From a virus, in IMG/VR virus record IMGVR_UViG_3300005527_000308, positions 1 to 23,049 of that record: a DNA stretch of 23,049 nucleotides; one strand, given 5' to 3'. Below the pieces are notes generated by a model, which was not told the DNA's origin, did not search any database, and worked only from the letters and a program-made list of their open reading frames with translations. Positions 6,564-13,169 of the stretch are shown in pieces. How positions within the stretch are numbered: position 1 is the stretch's first letter; each line of letters starts with the position of its first letter. A program made the position numbers and the translations under genes.

Positions 6564-7217
6564 ATGGCTCTGCCAAATGACTCAATTACCGTCACCCCTG
6601 GCTCGGGGGCGACGGTAGCCACACAACTGGTGTCCTCTAAGGAGTACCAAGTTGTCATGCTGGCGCTGCCTGATGGGCATATCAGCGGAAGTCTGCCTCA
6701 GTATCGGATGATCTGCCCAAGCCAGGCGGTGGGCGCCAACAAGGTCTTCGTGGACCTGTTCAACGCCACGGGCAGTGGGGTTTCGCTGCGCGTGCTGTCG
6801 GCCTACTGCTACGTCGACAACGACACGGCGGTGACCGGCACGCTGGGCGTGGAGGTGAACCTGACGCGGACCACGGCGGTGGGCACGGGGGGCACTGCGG
6901 CCACCGCTGACGGCACCTCGCTGACGGCGATCACCATCAGCAAGATGGACACCGCCAACGCGGCGCTGTCGGCCAACATAACGGCGCGGTCTTCGCCCAC
7001 GGGCGGCGCCACGGCGGGCGCGCTGGTCGGTCAGCGCTGGGTGTTTACAGAGGAAACCTCTGCTCCGTCCGGTATCGCGGGCACGCTGGGCGCAGAGTTC
7101 GTGCGCAACGAGGGCGCGGACCTGATCGTGCGTGAGAACACGGGCCTGCGGTTTGTGCAAGGCTCTGTGGCGTCTGTAGGTAGCCTGTCCTTCGAGATCA
7201 CGTTCGAGGTCTTCTAA
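6564..7217 (+). CDS. Putative virion-region protein, beta-rich (217 aa)
   Basis: Function unknown. A 217-residue protein dominated by Thr, Ala, Gly and Val with predicted beta strands (SGVSLRVLSAYCYVDNDTAV, then GTLGVEVNLTRTTAVGTGG). It ends with a strand-like SLSFEITFEVF. The N-terminal MALPNDSITVTPGSGATVAT matches the openings often seen on phage structural proteins that present a short strand before a globular domain. It lies three bases after the previous stop and three before the next start, with only a weak ribosome site, so translation is probably coupled. The segment 6700-7200 is clearly more GC-rich than its flanks. A head-decoration or head-fibre role is plausible by position. Confidence 0.75.
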   Translation: MALPNDSITVTPGSGATVATQLVSSKEYQVVMLALPDGHISGSLPQYRMICPSQAVGANKVFVDLFNATGSGVSLRVLSAYCYVDNDTAVTGTLGVEVNLTRTTAVGTGGTAATADGTSLTAITISKMDTANAALSANITARSSPTGGATAGALVGQRWVFTEETSAPSGIAGTLGAEFVRNEGADLIVRENTGLRFVQGSVASVGSLSFEITFEVF

Positions 7218-7220
7218 CCC

Positions 7221-8369
7221 ATGCTGCTGGCCCTGCTCCTCGGCCAGGGCACAGCCGGGCCGGTCACTCACGCCACCTCTGGCGCACTGTCTGGGCAGGG
7301 CGCTTCTGTTGTAGGCGCATCAACTCGGTTCCGCGCTTATGCAACAACGGGATCGCTAACAGGCTCAGGTTCAACATTGACGGGTGCCGCTGCCCGTCAA
7401 GCTGGTGCCGTAACTCACGCCACCACAGGCGCTCTGACGGGGCCAGGGTCTACGGTTGCGGGCTCATCGGCGCGAGTGCGTCAGTTCGCAACCAGTGGCG
7501 TTCTTACAGGCCAAGGCTCGACTGCAACAGGATCAGCGGCACGCTTTAGGGCATTTGCCACCAGCGGCACTCTTACGGGCCAAGGATCAACGCTGGCGGG
7601 CGCGTCGGCGCGGACTAGAGCGCATCCCACTACTGGAACGCTGACGGGCCAAGGATCGACGATTGCGGGCTCTGCTGCTCGCGTTGCCGCACCAGTTACG
7701 CACGCCACCAGCGGCGCACTGACAGGCTCCGGTTCCGCAGTTGCTGGCGCATCAGCCCGCACAAGGGCTCATCCGACAACAGGAACACTGACAGGTCAGG
7801 AATCGACGCTGGCAGGTTCTGCTGCGCGGACGCTGCTGCACGCCACAACGGGCGTTCTGGCGGGTTCTGATGCCATCATTGTTGGCAATGCTGCTCGCGT
7901 TGGTGCGGCAGTCACGCACGACACATCAGGCGCTCTTGTTGGCCCAGGCGCGATCATTGTTGGCGAGGCTGATCCTGCTCTACCGGCTTTGCTTGGCGAA
8001 AGCTGGATGCCGCAGATCAAGCGGCGCCGCAGATGGTCTGAGGAGCGTGATGAGCGCGAGCAACTGCGCAAGGACATCCTCAACGCCATTGAGCCTGTCG
8101 AGGAAAAAGAGGCCAAGGTTGTCAACGTCAAGGGCAAGGTGGCGGTTGTCACCAAGTCCCAGGCGATCCCGATTCCTGTACCGCCTCAGTTCGACTCGCA
8201 GGCTGTGGTTCGCATGGTCATGTCTGTGCTGGAGAAGCAAGGCATCGAGGCCCAGCGCGTGCGAGAGGCAGAGGTAAGACGCCAAGCTCGGATTGCCTTT
8301 GAGCAGGAGCGCCAGCGCAGGTTGATCAAGCGCAGGCGAGAAGAAGAAATCATGTTGTTGATGGGGTAA
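7221..8369 (+). CDS. Tenfold repeat protein with charged C-terminal helix domain (382 aa)
   Basis: Not a named family to me. After a short hydrophobic start (MLLALLLGQGTAGP), residues ~18-252 are ten degenerate repeats of 23 or 26 residues. The core is TTG.LTGQGST.AGSAAR, and a three-residue insertion ending in VTH precedes repeats 3, 7 and 10. The Gly/Ser/Thr-rich periodic pattern suggests short beta turns stacked as a fibre or solenoid. Residues ~262-382 are very different: a basic cluster (KRRRRWSEERDERE), a Val/Lys strand segment, and a long Arg/Glu helix (EAEVRRQARIAFEQERQRRL). Such a layout fits a virion appendage anchored by a helical domain. The start ATG 7221 lacks a close ribosome site, so coupling to the upstream gene is likely. 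Confidence 0.8.
   Translation: MLLALLLGQGTAGPVTHATSGALSGQGASVVGASTRFRAYATTGSLTGSGSTLTGAAARQAGAVTHATTGALTGPGSTVAGSSARVRQFATSGVLTGQGSTATGSAARFRAFATSGTLTGQGSTLAGASARTRAHPTTGTLTGQGSTIAGSAARVAAPVTHATSGALTGSGSAVAGASARTRAHPTTGTLTGQESTLAGSAARTLLHATTGVLAGSDAIIVGNAARVGAAVTHDTSGALVGPGAIIVGEADPALPALLGESWMPQIKRRRRWSEERDEREQLRKDILNAIEPVEEKEAKVVNVKGKVAVVTKSQAIPIPVPPQFDSQAVVRMVMSVLEKQGIEAQRVREAEVRRQARIAFEQERQRRLIKRRREEEIMLLMG
7272..7976 (+). repeat. Ten in-frame 69/78-bp degenerate repeats
   Basis: Coding repeats within the 382-aa gene. Units are 23 residues (69 bp), or 26 residues (78 bp) at repeats 2, 6 and 9. Phrases such as ACGGGCCAAGGATC recur at the same place in the unit. The last two units (ending AIIVG) are the most diverged. 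Confidence 0.9.
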
Positions 8370-8372
8370 CAC

Positions 8373-8549
8373 ATGCCAAGCAAATCACCAGAGCAAGCGC
8401 GGTTGATGGCTGCTGCCGCGCACGATCCCAAGTTCGCCAAGAAGGTTGGCGTGCCGCAGTCTGTGGCGCGTGAGTACAACGACAAGGACAAGGGCGGCAA
8501 GCTGCTCAAGCAGGCCATGACGATCAACGCACTGAGGAAAGGAAAGTGA
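8373..8549 (+). CDS. Small basic conserved phage protein (58 aa)
   Basis: A 58-residue basic protein. The opening MPSKSPEQARLMAAAAHDPK followed by FAKKVGVPQSVAREYNDKDK resembles a widespread family of small phage proteins found near terminase, portal and capsid genes, whose biochemical role is not established. It is entirely soluble and helical, with a Lys-rich C-terminus. ATG 8373 lies three bases beyond the preceding stop. Its own stop overlaps the next start by four bases (GTGA), so the two are probably translated together. Family resemblance is from memory of the sequence pattern. Confidence 0.85.
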   Translation: MPSKSPEQARLMAAAAHDPKFAKKVGVPQSVAREYNDKDKGGKLLKQAMTINALRKGK

Positions 8550-8878
8550 AAAGACGATTCATTCAAGACCCTGTGACGCTTGAGCTGGTCGAGGTCACTG
8601 CAGATTACGTTGCGCCTGTGCGCGAGAGCGCCAAGAACAACGGGGCACTGTGGAATGACCGTCACTATGACGGCGGCAAGGCGACTGATGGCACTGACAT
8701 CAGTACGCGGGCCAAGCATCGTGATTACATGAAGCGCAACAATCTGACCACGATTGATGACTTCAAGGACACATGGGCTCAGGCGCAGAAAAAGCGTGAG
8801 GACTTCTACACGCGAGGCGGCTCATTCAAGCGGCAAGACATTGAGCGAGCCATTCATCAAGTCCAGAACAGAAGATAA
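8546..8878 (+). CDS. Conserved hypothetical protein upstream of scaffold (110 aa)
   Basis: Start is GTG 8546, overlapping the previous stop (GTGA), with AGGAAAGG directly upstream. The opening KRRFIQDPVTLELVEVTADY resembles small phage proteins that commonly precede scaffold or capsid genes. The middle has a polar turn region (WNDRHYDGGKATDG). The last half is a charged helix (STRAKHRDYMKRNNLTTIDD, then a Lys/Glu/Arg stretch). No metal-binding motif or enzyme signature is visible. By position it may help head assembly, but there is no direct evidence. It ends two bases before the scaffold ATG. Confidence 0.8.
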   Translation: MKRRFIQDPVTLELVEVTADYVAPVRESAKNNGALWNDRHYDGGKATDGTDISTRAKHRDYMKRNNLTTIDDFKDTWAQAQKKREDFYTRGGSFKRQDIERAIHQVQNRR

Positions 8879-8880
8879 AC

Positions 8881-9972
8881 ATGAACGAACCCACCACTAT
8901 CCGTGAAAGCCTGGAAGCCGCGATTGAGGCAGCGCCTGCTGTCGAGACTGCGCCAGCACCCGTTTCTGCGCCAGAACCAGATTACGCGCCCACCGAGGTT
9001 GCGACTGATGCCGCTCCTGACGCGCCTAGCGTTGACCTCAACGCAATGGCAGAGCAGCAAGGCCAGCCCCGCGATGAGCAGGGCAAGTTTGCAAAGCCTG
9101 AGTCTGCAGAGATTACTCCTGGGCCAAAGTCAGGCCCCAAGGTAGACAGGGCGCCTGCATCATGGCGCCCAGAAGTGCGCGAGCATTGGGCACAGTTGCC
9201 TGAGACGGTACGCGCAGAAGTTGCACGGCGCGAGACTGAAGTACAGCGCACGCTGCAGGAGACTGCGCAGGCGCGTCAATACGCTGAGTCCATCAGTAGG
9301 GCATTCCAGCCTTATGAGGCCTACATCAAGGCCGAGGGTGCCAATCCTCTGCAGGTCATCGACAACCTGATGGGCACGGCGGTGCGGCTGCGTACATCTA
9401 CCGGGCCTGAGTTGGCTGGCCTGATGGCTGGCATGGTGCAGCAGTTTGGCACTGGGCGCTTTGGTCAGCAGTTCATCGAGATGCTGGACTCTGCGCTGGC
9501 TGGTAATGCGCCTCGCCAAGACCCTGCACAGATGCAGATTCAGCAGACGATCCAGCAGCAACTGGCGCCTGTGCAGCAGTTCATGTCGCAGTTTCAGCAG
9601 GCACAAGCTGCCCAGCAAGCCCAAGTGGCCCAGCAGGCTGCAAGCGAGGTTGAGACATTCATGTCTCAAGTCGAGTTCGGCAACGATGTGCGGGCTGAGA
9701 TGGCAGACCTGATGGAAGTCGCGTCTAGGCGCGGTCAGCAGCTATCTATGCAAGATGCGTATAGGCAGGCCTGCCTGATGAATCCGCAGGTCCGTGCTGC
9801 TTTGCAGGCGCGTCAGAAGACGCAGCAGGCACAAGCCCAGACCGGCGTGGCACAGCGGGCTAGGGCGGCTGCAGTCAGTGTGCCGTCCAGCGGTCCTGGC
9901 ATGGCTCCAAAGCAGGCGCCGACAGACATTCGCAGCGCGATTGAGGCCGCGATTGCAATGACGTCTAGGTGA
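8881..9972 (+). CDS. Capsid scaffolding protein
   Basis: Expected to organise coat subunits into the prohead and then leave or be degraded. The 363-aa protein lies immediately before the major capsid gene and has the usual scaffold composition. Residues 1-~105 are Ala/Pro/Glu-rich and disordered, containing the frequent scaffold phrase RDEQGKFAKP. A helical middle follows (EVREHWAQLPETVRAEVARR), then a Gln-rich coiled-coil stretch at ~213-260 and a basic C-terminus. The same short helix occurs at both ends: IRESLEAAIEAA at 7-18 and IRSAIEAAIAM at 350-360. In P22-type scaffolds a C-terminal helix binds coat, so both copies may be coat-docking helices (inference). No protease domain is visible. 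Confidence 0.85.
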   Translation: MNEPTTIRESLEAAIEAAPAVETAPAPVSAPEPDYAPTEVATDAAPDAPSVDLNAMAEQQGQPRDEQGKFAKPESAEITPGPKSGPKVDRAPASWRPEVREHWAQLPETVRAEVARRETEVQRTLQETAQARQYAESISRAFQPYEAYIKAEGANPLQVIDNLMGTAVRLRTSTGPELAGLMAGMVQQFGTGRFGQQFIEMLDSALAGNAPRQDPAQMQIQQTIQQQLAPVQQFMSQFQQAQAAQQAQVAQQAASEVETFMSQVEFGNDVRAEMADLMEVASRRGQQLSMQDAYRQACLMNPQVRAALQARQKTQQAQAQTGVAQRARAAAVSVPSSGPGMAPKQAPTDIRSAIEAAIAMTSR

Positions 9973-10161
9973 TGTTCTAATCGCACTGCGGTGTGGCGTT
10001 CGCGCCACACTTGAAGTGTGCCTACCAGCACCAGCAGCCACCGCGCTCGCGGGAGTCCTCAAGACCCACCCGCGCCTTAACGGACTGATAACGGTTCGCT
10101 ACAGGCCACACGAATTTGGCGCCGCATTTGCGGTTCGTTCATCTTTCTGTGGAGCCCAATC
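9973..10161 (+). promoter_or_regulatory. Structured leader of the major capsid gene
   Basis: This 189-bp non-coding gap has a perfect 8-bp stem, GTGTGGCG (9991-9998) and CGCCACAC (10003-10010), closed by the extra-stable UUCG tetraloop. The CACAC arm can instead pair with GTGTG at 10016-10020, so two hairpins exclude each other. Smaller stems follow at 10041-10052 (CCGCGCTCGCGG) and 10122-10133 (CCGCATTTGCGG). The ribosome site is GGAG eight bases before ATG 10162. No convincing promoter and no T run was found, so mRNA stabilisation or translational control is more likely than termination. Confidence 0.55.
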
Positions 10162-11145
10162 ATGGCTTTTGCAAATTCGTCGGTAACCGACATCATTGCG
10201 ACGACGATCCAGAATCGTTCGCGCACCATCGCTGATAACGTCACGAAGAACAACGCCCTTTTGGCGCGTCTGCAGCAGCGTGGCAACGTCAAGACCATTT
10301 CTGGCGGTAACGTCATCCTTGAAGAACTGAGCTTTGCCGAAAACGGCAACGCCGGTTTCTACAGCGGATATGACCTGCTGCCCGTGGCTGCTCAGGACGT
10401 CATCAGCGCCGCTGAGTACAACATCAAGCAGTTTGCTGTCCCTGTCGTTATGAGCGGCTTGGAGATGTTGCAGAACAGCGGCAAAGAGGCCTTCATCGAC
10501 CTGATGGAGTCTCGCCTCAATGTGGCTGAAGCCACGATGGCTAACAAGCTGGCCCAGTCTGTGTATTCCAACGGCACCGGCAGCGGTGGCAAGGAAATCA
10601 CGGGTCTGGACGCTATGGTGCCCTCGGCCAACACCAGCGGCACCTATGGCGGCATTGATCGCGGCACTTGGACGTTCTGGCAGTCGAAGAAGTATGACTT
10701 CAGCGACAACAGCATCCCTGGCACGCCTACCGGCGCCCAGATGCAGACCGCCATGAACACCCTGTGGGCGTCTTGCACCCGTGGCAATGACCGTCCTGAC
10801 CTGATCGTGCTGGACACGATCTATTGGGGCATCTACATGGCTTCTCTGCAGGCCCAGCAGCGTTTCACTTCTCCCGACACTGGCAACCTCGGTTTCCCGT
10901 CGCTGAAGTTCATGGACGCTGATGTGGTGCTGGACGGCGGTATTGGCGGCTTCTGCCCTGCCTCTACCGGCTTCTTCTTGAACACCAAGTACATGAAGTG
11001 GCGTCCGCACGCACAGCGCAACATGGTTCCGCTGTCGCCCAACCGTCGCTATGCCATCAATCAGGACGCTGAAGTCCAGATTCTGGCGTGGGCAGGCAAC
11101 TTGACCTGCAACGGCGCTCAGTTCCAGGGCCGTCTGCAGGCTTGA
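10162..11145 (+). CDS. Major capsid protein
   Basis: Forms the icosahedral shell. The 327-aa size, position after the scaffold, strong ribosome site, structured leader and following terminator all fit the most heavily expressed virion gene. The N-terminus (MAFANSSVTDIIATTIQNRS) is a helical arm, followed by a segment like the extended loop of HK97-fold coats (KTISGGNVILEELSF, then FYSGYDLLPVAAQDVISAAE). Then come spine-helix-like residues (FIDLMESRLNVAEATMANKL) and a beta-rich C-terminal half with a conserved-looking DRPDLIVLDTIYWGIYM. No prohead-protease cleavage site or signal is evident, so maturation without N-terminal processing is likely. Class is assigned from pattern and context. Confidence 0.9.
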   Translation: MAFANSSVTDIIATTIQNRSRTIADNVTKNNALLARLQQRGNVKTISGGNVILEELSFAENGNAGFYSGYDLLPVAAQDVISAAEYNIKQFAVPVVMSGLEMLQNSGKEAFIDLMESRLNVAEATMANKLAQSVYSNGTGSGGKEITGLDAMVPSANTSGTYGGIDRGTWTFWQSKKYDFSDNSIPGTPTGAQMQTAMNTLWASCTRGNDRPDLIVLDTIYWGIYMASLQAQQRFTSPDTGNLGFPSLKFMDADVVLDGGIGGFCPASTGFFLNTKYMKWRPHAQRNMVPLSPNRRYAINQDAEVQILAWAGNLTCNGAQFQGRLQA

Positions 11146-11163
11146 TTTCGGTGGGCCTGTGGT

Positions 11164-11210
11164 GGGTCAACCCTTCCCCGAGGCGGTTGACCCTGCCCTC
11201 GGGGTTTTTT
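11164..11210 (+). terminator. Terminator after the capsid gene with a competing upstream stem
   Basis: CCCCGAGG (11176-11183) pairs with CCTCGGGG (11197-11204), followed by T6 (11205-11210), a clear intrinsic terminator. A second perfect 9-bp stem, GGGTCAACC (11164-11172) with GGTTGACCC (11185-11193), overlaps it in pseudoknot order. Its 3' arm lies in the terminator loop and the terminator 5' arm lies in its loop. The connecting loops are too short for both to form comfortably, so they probably alternate. Confidence 0.85.
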
Positions 11211-11236
11211 GTTCGGATTTTTGAAGGAGTTTCAAA

Positions 11237-11743
11237 ATGGCACAAGCCACTATCGGCCTGAGCAAGGATCAGGTCACGGGTGCGACCGCAACTGCGGCGT
11301 TTCGTCTTGGCACCGTTGGCGGGTATGACGACCCGACAAACGGCTATCAGGAGTTTGTCTATGGCCGCGCTGCTGGTGCGGTCACGGGCGCTGGCTATCT
11401 TTGCGTTGAGGCCACCGGCTTTGACTTCGCTATGGTGTCTGTCACGACCACCGCCCCTGGCGCGTCTGGTTTTGGCTCTCGCTGTGGCGCTGCTCAGGCT
11501 GCGCTGGCTGACAACGAGTACGGCTGGTTCCAGATTTACGGCAAGGGCAGCGTTCGCACGCTGGCTTCTGCCGCAAAGGGCACCCGTCTGAACAGCACCG
11601 CTACTAACGGCGCTGTGGATGACGATGGCGGCACCGGCTCTGAGGCCATCAATGGCCTGACTCTGGGCACGGCGACTGGCGGCGCTGAAGCTACCAACGC
11701 GGATGCGATCTTCGCTTATCCGGTTGTTGGCGCAACGCTGTAA
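11237..11743 (+). CDS. Putative capsid decoration / head protein (168 aa)
   Basis: A 168-residue beta-rich protein directly after the capsid gene and isolated between two terminators, the usual place and expression pattern of head-decoration proteins. It is rich in Ala, Gly, Thr and Val with polar turns (FRLGTVGGYDDPTNGYQEF, then GYLCVEATGFDFAMVSVTTT, then NEYGWFQIYGKGSVRTLASA). The C-terminus is an Ala/Gly/Thr-rich region that probably forms loops on the surface. Two Cys are present. There is no transmembrane segment or signal. The ribosome site AAGGAG precedes ATG 11237 at about eight bases. An internal head protein is the alternative. Confidence 0.7.
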   Translation: MAQATIGLSKDQVTGATATAAFRLGTVGGYDDPTNGYQEFVYGRAAGAVTGAGYLCVEATGFDFAMVSVTTTAPGASGFGSRCGAAQAALADNEYGWFQIYGKGSVRTLASAAKGTRLNSTATNGAVDDDGGTGSEAINGLTLGTATGGAEATNADAIFAYPVVGATL

Positions 11744-11745
11744 TG

Positions 11746-11772
11746 GGTGGGGGCTTAGGCCCCCGCCTTTTT
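11746..11772 (+). terminator. Intrinsic terminator after the putative decoration gene
   Basis: GGTGGGGGC (11746-11754) pairs over nine positions (one G-U) with GCCCCCGCC (11759-11767) across a TTAG loop, followed by T5 (11768-11772). It lies just after the stop codon and marks the end of the head-protein transcription unit. Confidence 0.9.
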
Positions 11773-11794
11773 CTTCACATATAAGAGCAAACAC

Positions 11795-12403
11795 ATGCAA
11801 CCCACCACTCCGACCATTTTTGAAGAACCAACACTGATCAATCGCCCCGATGAAAGTCGGTACGCGATGGATGACAAGCTGTACGTCGAATTCTTCCGCG
11901 AGCCCGTCATGCATCAAGGCAAGAGCCGCGAAGAAGGGCGTGCGGTGTACGAGGAGCGCGACTTTGTTCGCATCCATGTCCCTGGCGACAAGACTACTGT
12001 GTGCGTCGAGCCGATGCACGAAATCAACCTGTTTCGCTTCCGCGCTCGCTATGAGAAGTGGAAGGCTGGTCAGTCTGAAGCGGTCACTGGTACGCCTCTG
12101 AGCGCAATGCCTGGGATGACGCCTAGCAAGGTTGAGGAGTACAAGTTCTTCAAGATCGTGACTGTTGAGCAGCTTGCTGAAGCCAATGACCAGTTGGGTC
12201 AGAAGTTCATGTCCTTCAACTCGGACAAGCAGCGTGCAAAGGCGTTCATCGAGGTTGCCAAGGGCAATGCTCCGATTGAGCAGATGAACGCCGAGCTTGC
12301 CAAGCGCGATGAGGAAATCGAAACCTTGAAGGCGCAGATGTCTGCGCTGATGGCGAACACGACCAAGCAACGCAAGGTCGCAGCAGAGCCGCAAGAGGCT
12401 TGA
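11795..12403 (+). CDS. Conserved head-region protein with C-terminal coiled coil (202 aa)
   Basis: Function not established. Residues ~25-85 look beta-rich (DDKLYVEFFREPVMHQGKS, then RDFVRIHVPGDKTTVCVEP). Residues ~120-155 resemble a helix-hairpin-helix-like segment (KIVTVEQLAEANDQLGQKFM). Residues ~160-195 form a charged coiled coil (NAELAKRDEEIETLKAQMSA). It is the first gene after the decoration terminator and leads into the adaptor. Proteins of this kind follow the coat gene in other podovirus-like genomes and may be minor head components. The ATG at 11795 has AAGAGC upstream, a modest ribosome site. Confidence 0.7.
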   Translation: MQPTTPTIFEEPTLINRPDESRYAMDDKLYVEFFREPVMHQGKSREEGRAVYEERDFVRIHVPGDKTTVCVEPMHEINLFRFRARYEKWKAGQSEAVTGTPLSAMPGMTPSKVEEYKFFKIVTVEQLAEANDQLGQKFMSFNSDKQRAKAFIEVAKGNAPIEQMNAELAKRDEEIETLKAQMSALMANTTKQRKVAAEPQEA

Positions 12404-12417
12404 TGTAGGGGAACGGG

Positions 12418-13167
12418 ATGGCCTATCAGTCGATAACCGACAACACCCTGTCGGCCATTGTTCAGAACATGGCCCAGATGGTGGGCTACCCCGTTCCTGT
12501 TGATCCTGCTGGCGATAGTGATCCTGCCGTTGGGCAGATGGTGCAAGCCGTCAACATGGCGGGCACTGATTTGCTGTCAATGGCAGATTGGCAGGAACTT
12601 AACAAGTCGCATAGCATCAGCATCGTTGCTGACTCGCCTGGGCAGCAAGAGAAGTCATTTGCTCTGCCTGATGACTTCTACGAGTTCAACGACCAGACGC
12701 AGTGGAACAGTACCAACCAATGGCCTGCCATTGGGCCTATCTCTCCGCAGATGTGGCAGACGCTGCTGGTGCGTACAACGTTGCCAACGCTGTCGTTCTA
12801 CTGGCAAGTGCGTGGTTCGCGTCTCTACATCTTGGCGCCTCCGACTGATGCGCAGACGCTGACGTTCCTGTATCAGTCTGTTGGCTGGGTTCAAGACCAA
12901 GACAACAGTTCTTTGTACAAGAACCGCGCCGTCAAGAATGGCGACATCATCCTTCTCGATGCGTACATGACCACGCTGCTTGCGCGGGTCAAGTGGCTTG
13001 AGATGAAGGGCTTTGACTCGGCGGCTGCAATGCGTGACTTCCAAGTGGCCTTTGAAAATCGCAAGGGCAACGAGAAGGGCGCGCCTGTCTTGACGATGGC
13101 CCGTGATTACAGGTTCCCGTACATCAATCCGATAGCCAACACGCCTGACACTGGCATAGGAGTCTGA
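12418..13167 (+). CDS. Head-tail adaptor / tail tubular protein A-like
   Basis: Expected to form the ring that joins portal to the tail nozzle. The 249-aa protein has the usual pattern of podovirus adaptors. There is an N-terminal helical bundle (ITDNTLSAIVQNMAQMVGY, then MVQAVNMAGTDLLSMADWQE), then a beta domain with the FALPDDFYEF motif common in this family. RGSRLYILAPPTDAQTLTFL and a helical C-terminus follow (LLDAYMTTLLARVKWLEMKG). It precedes the nozzle gene by two bases, the typical gp11/gp12 order in T7-like tails. GGGGAACGGG is adjacent to ATG 12418. The identity is from motif and order, not from a search. Confidence 0.8.
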   Translation: MAYQSITDNTLSAIVQNMAQMVGYPVPVDPAGDSDPAVGQMVQAVNMAGTDLLSMADWQELNKSHSISIVADSPGQQEKSFALPDDFYEFNDQTQWNSTNQWPAIGPISPQMWQTLLVRTTLPTLSFYWQVRGSRLYILAPPTDAQTLTFLYQSVGWVQDQDNSSLYKNRAVKNGDIILLDAYMTTLLARVKWLEMKGFDSAAAMRDFQVAFENRKGNEKGAPVLTMARDYRFPYINPIANTPDTGIGV

Positions 13168-13169
13168 CC

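Noticed and set aside
6582-7271. Antisense open frame (229 codons) over the 217-aa gene
   Set aside because: Arg/Gly/His-rich composition and full overlap with a well-placed + strand gene; best explained by the high GC of this stretch.
9973-10161. Promoter for the capsid gene
   Set aside because: No pair of -35/-10 like boxes at acceptable spacing could be found; the gap is better explained as an RNA leader.
11057-12394. Long antisense open frame (445 codons) across the capsid, decoration and following genes
   Set aside because: It runs opposite three well-supported genes, reads through both terminators, and is Arg/Leu/His-rich in the way typical of reverse-frame shadows in GC-rich DNA. No ribosome site supports it.
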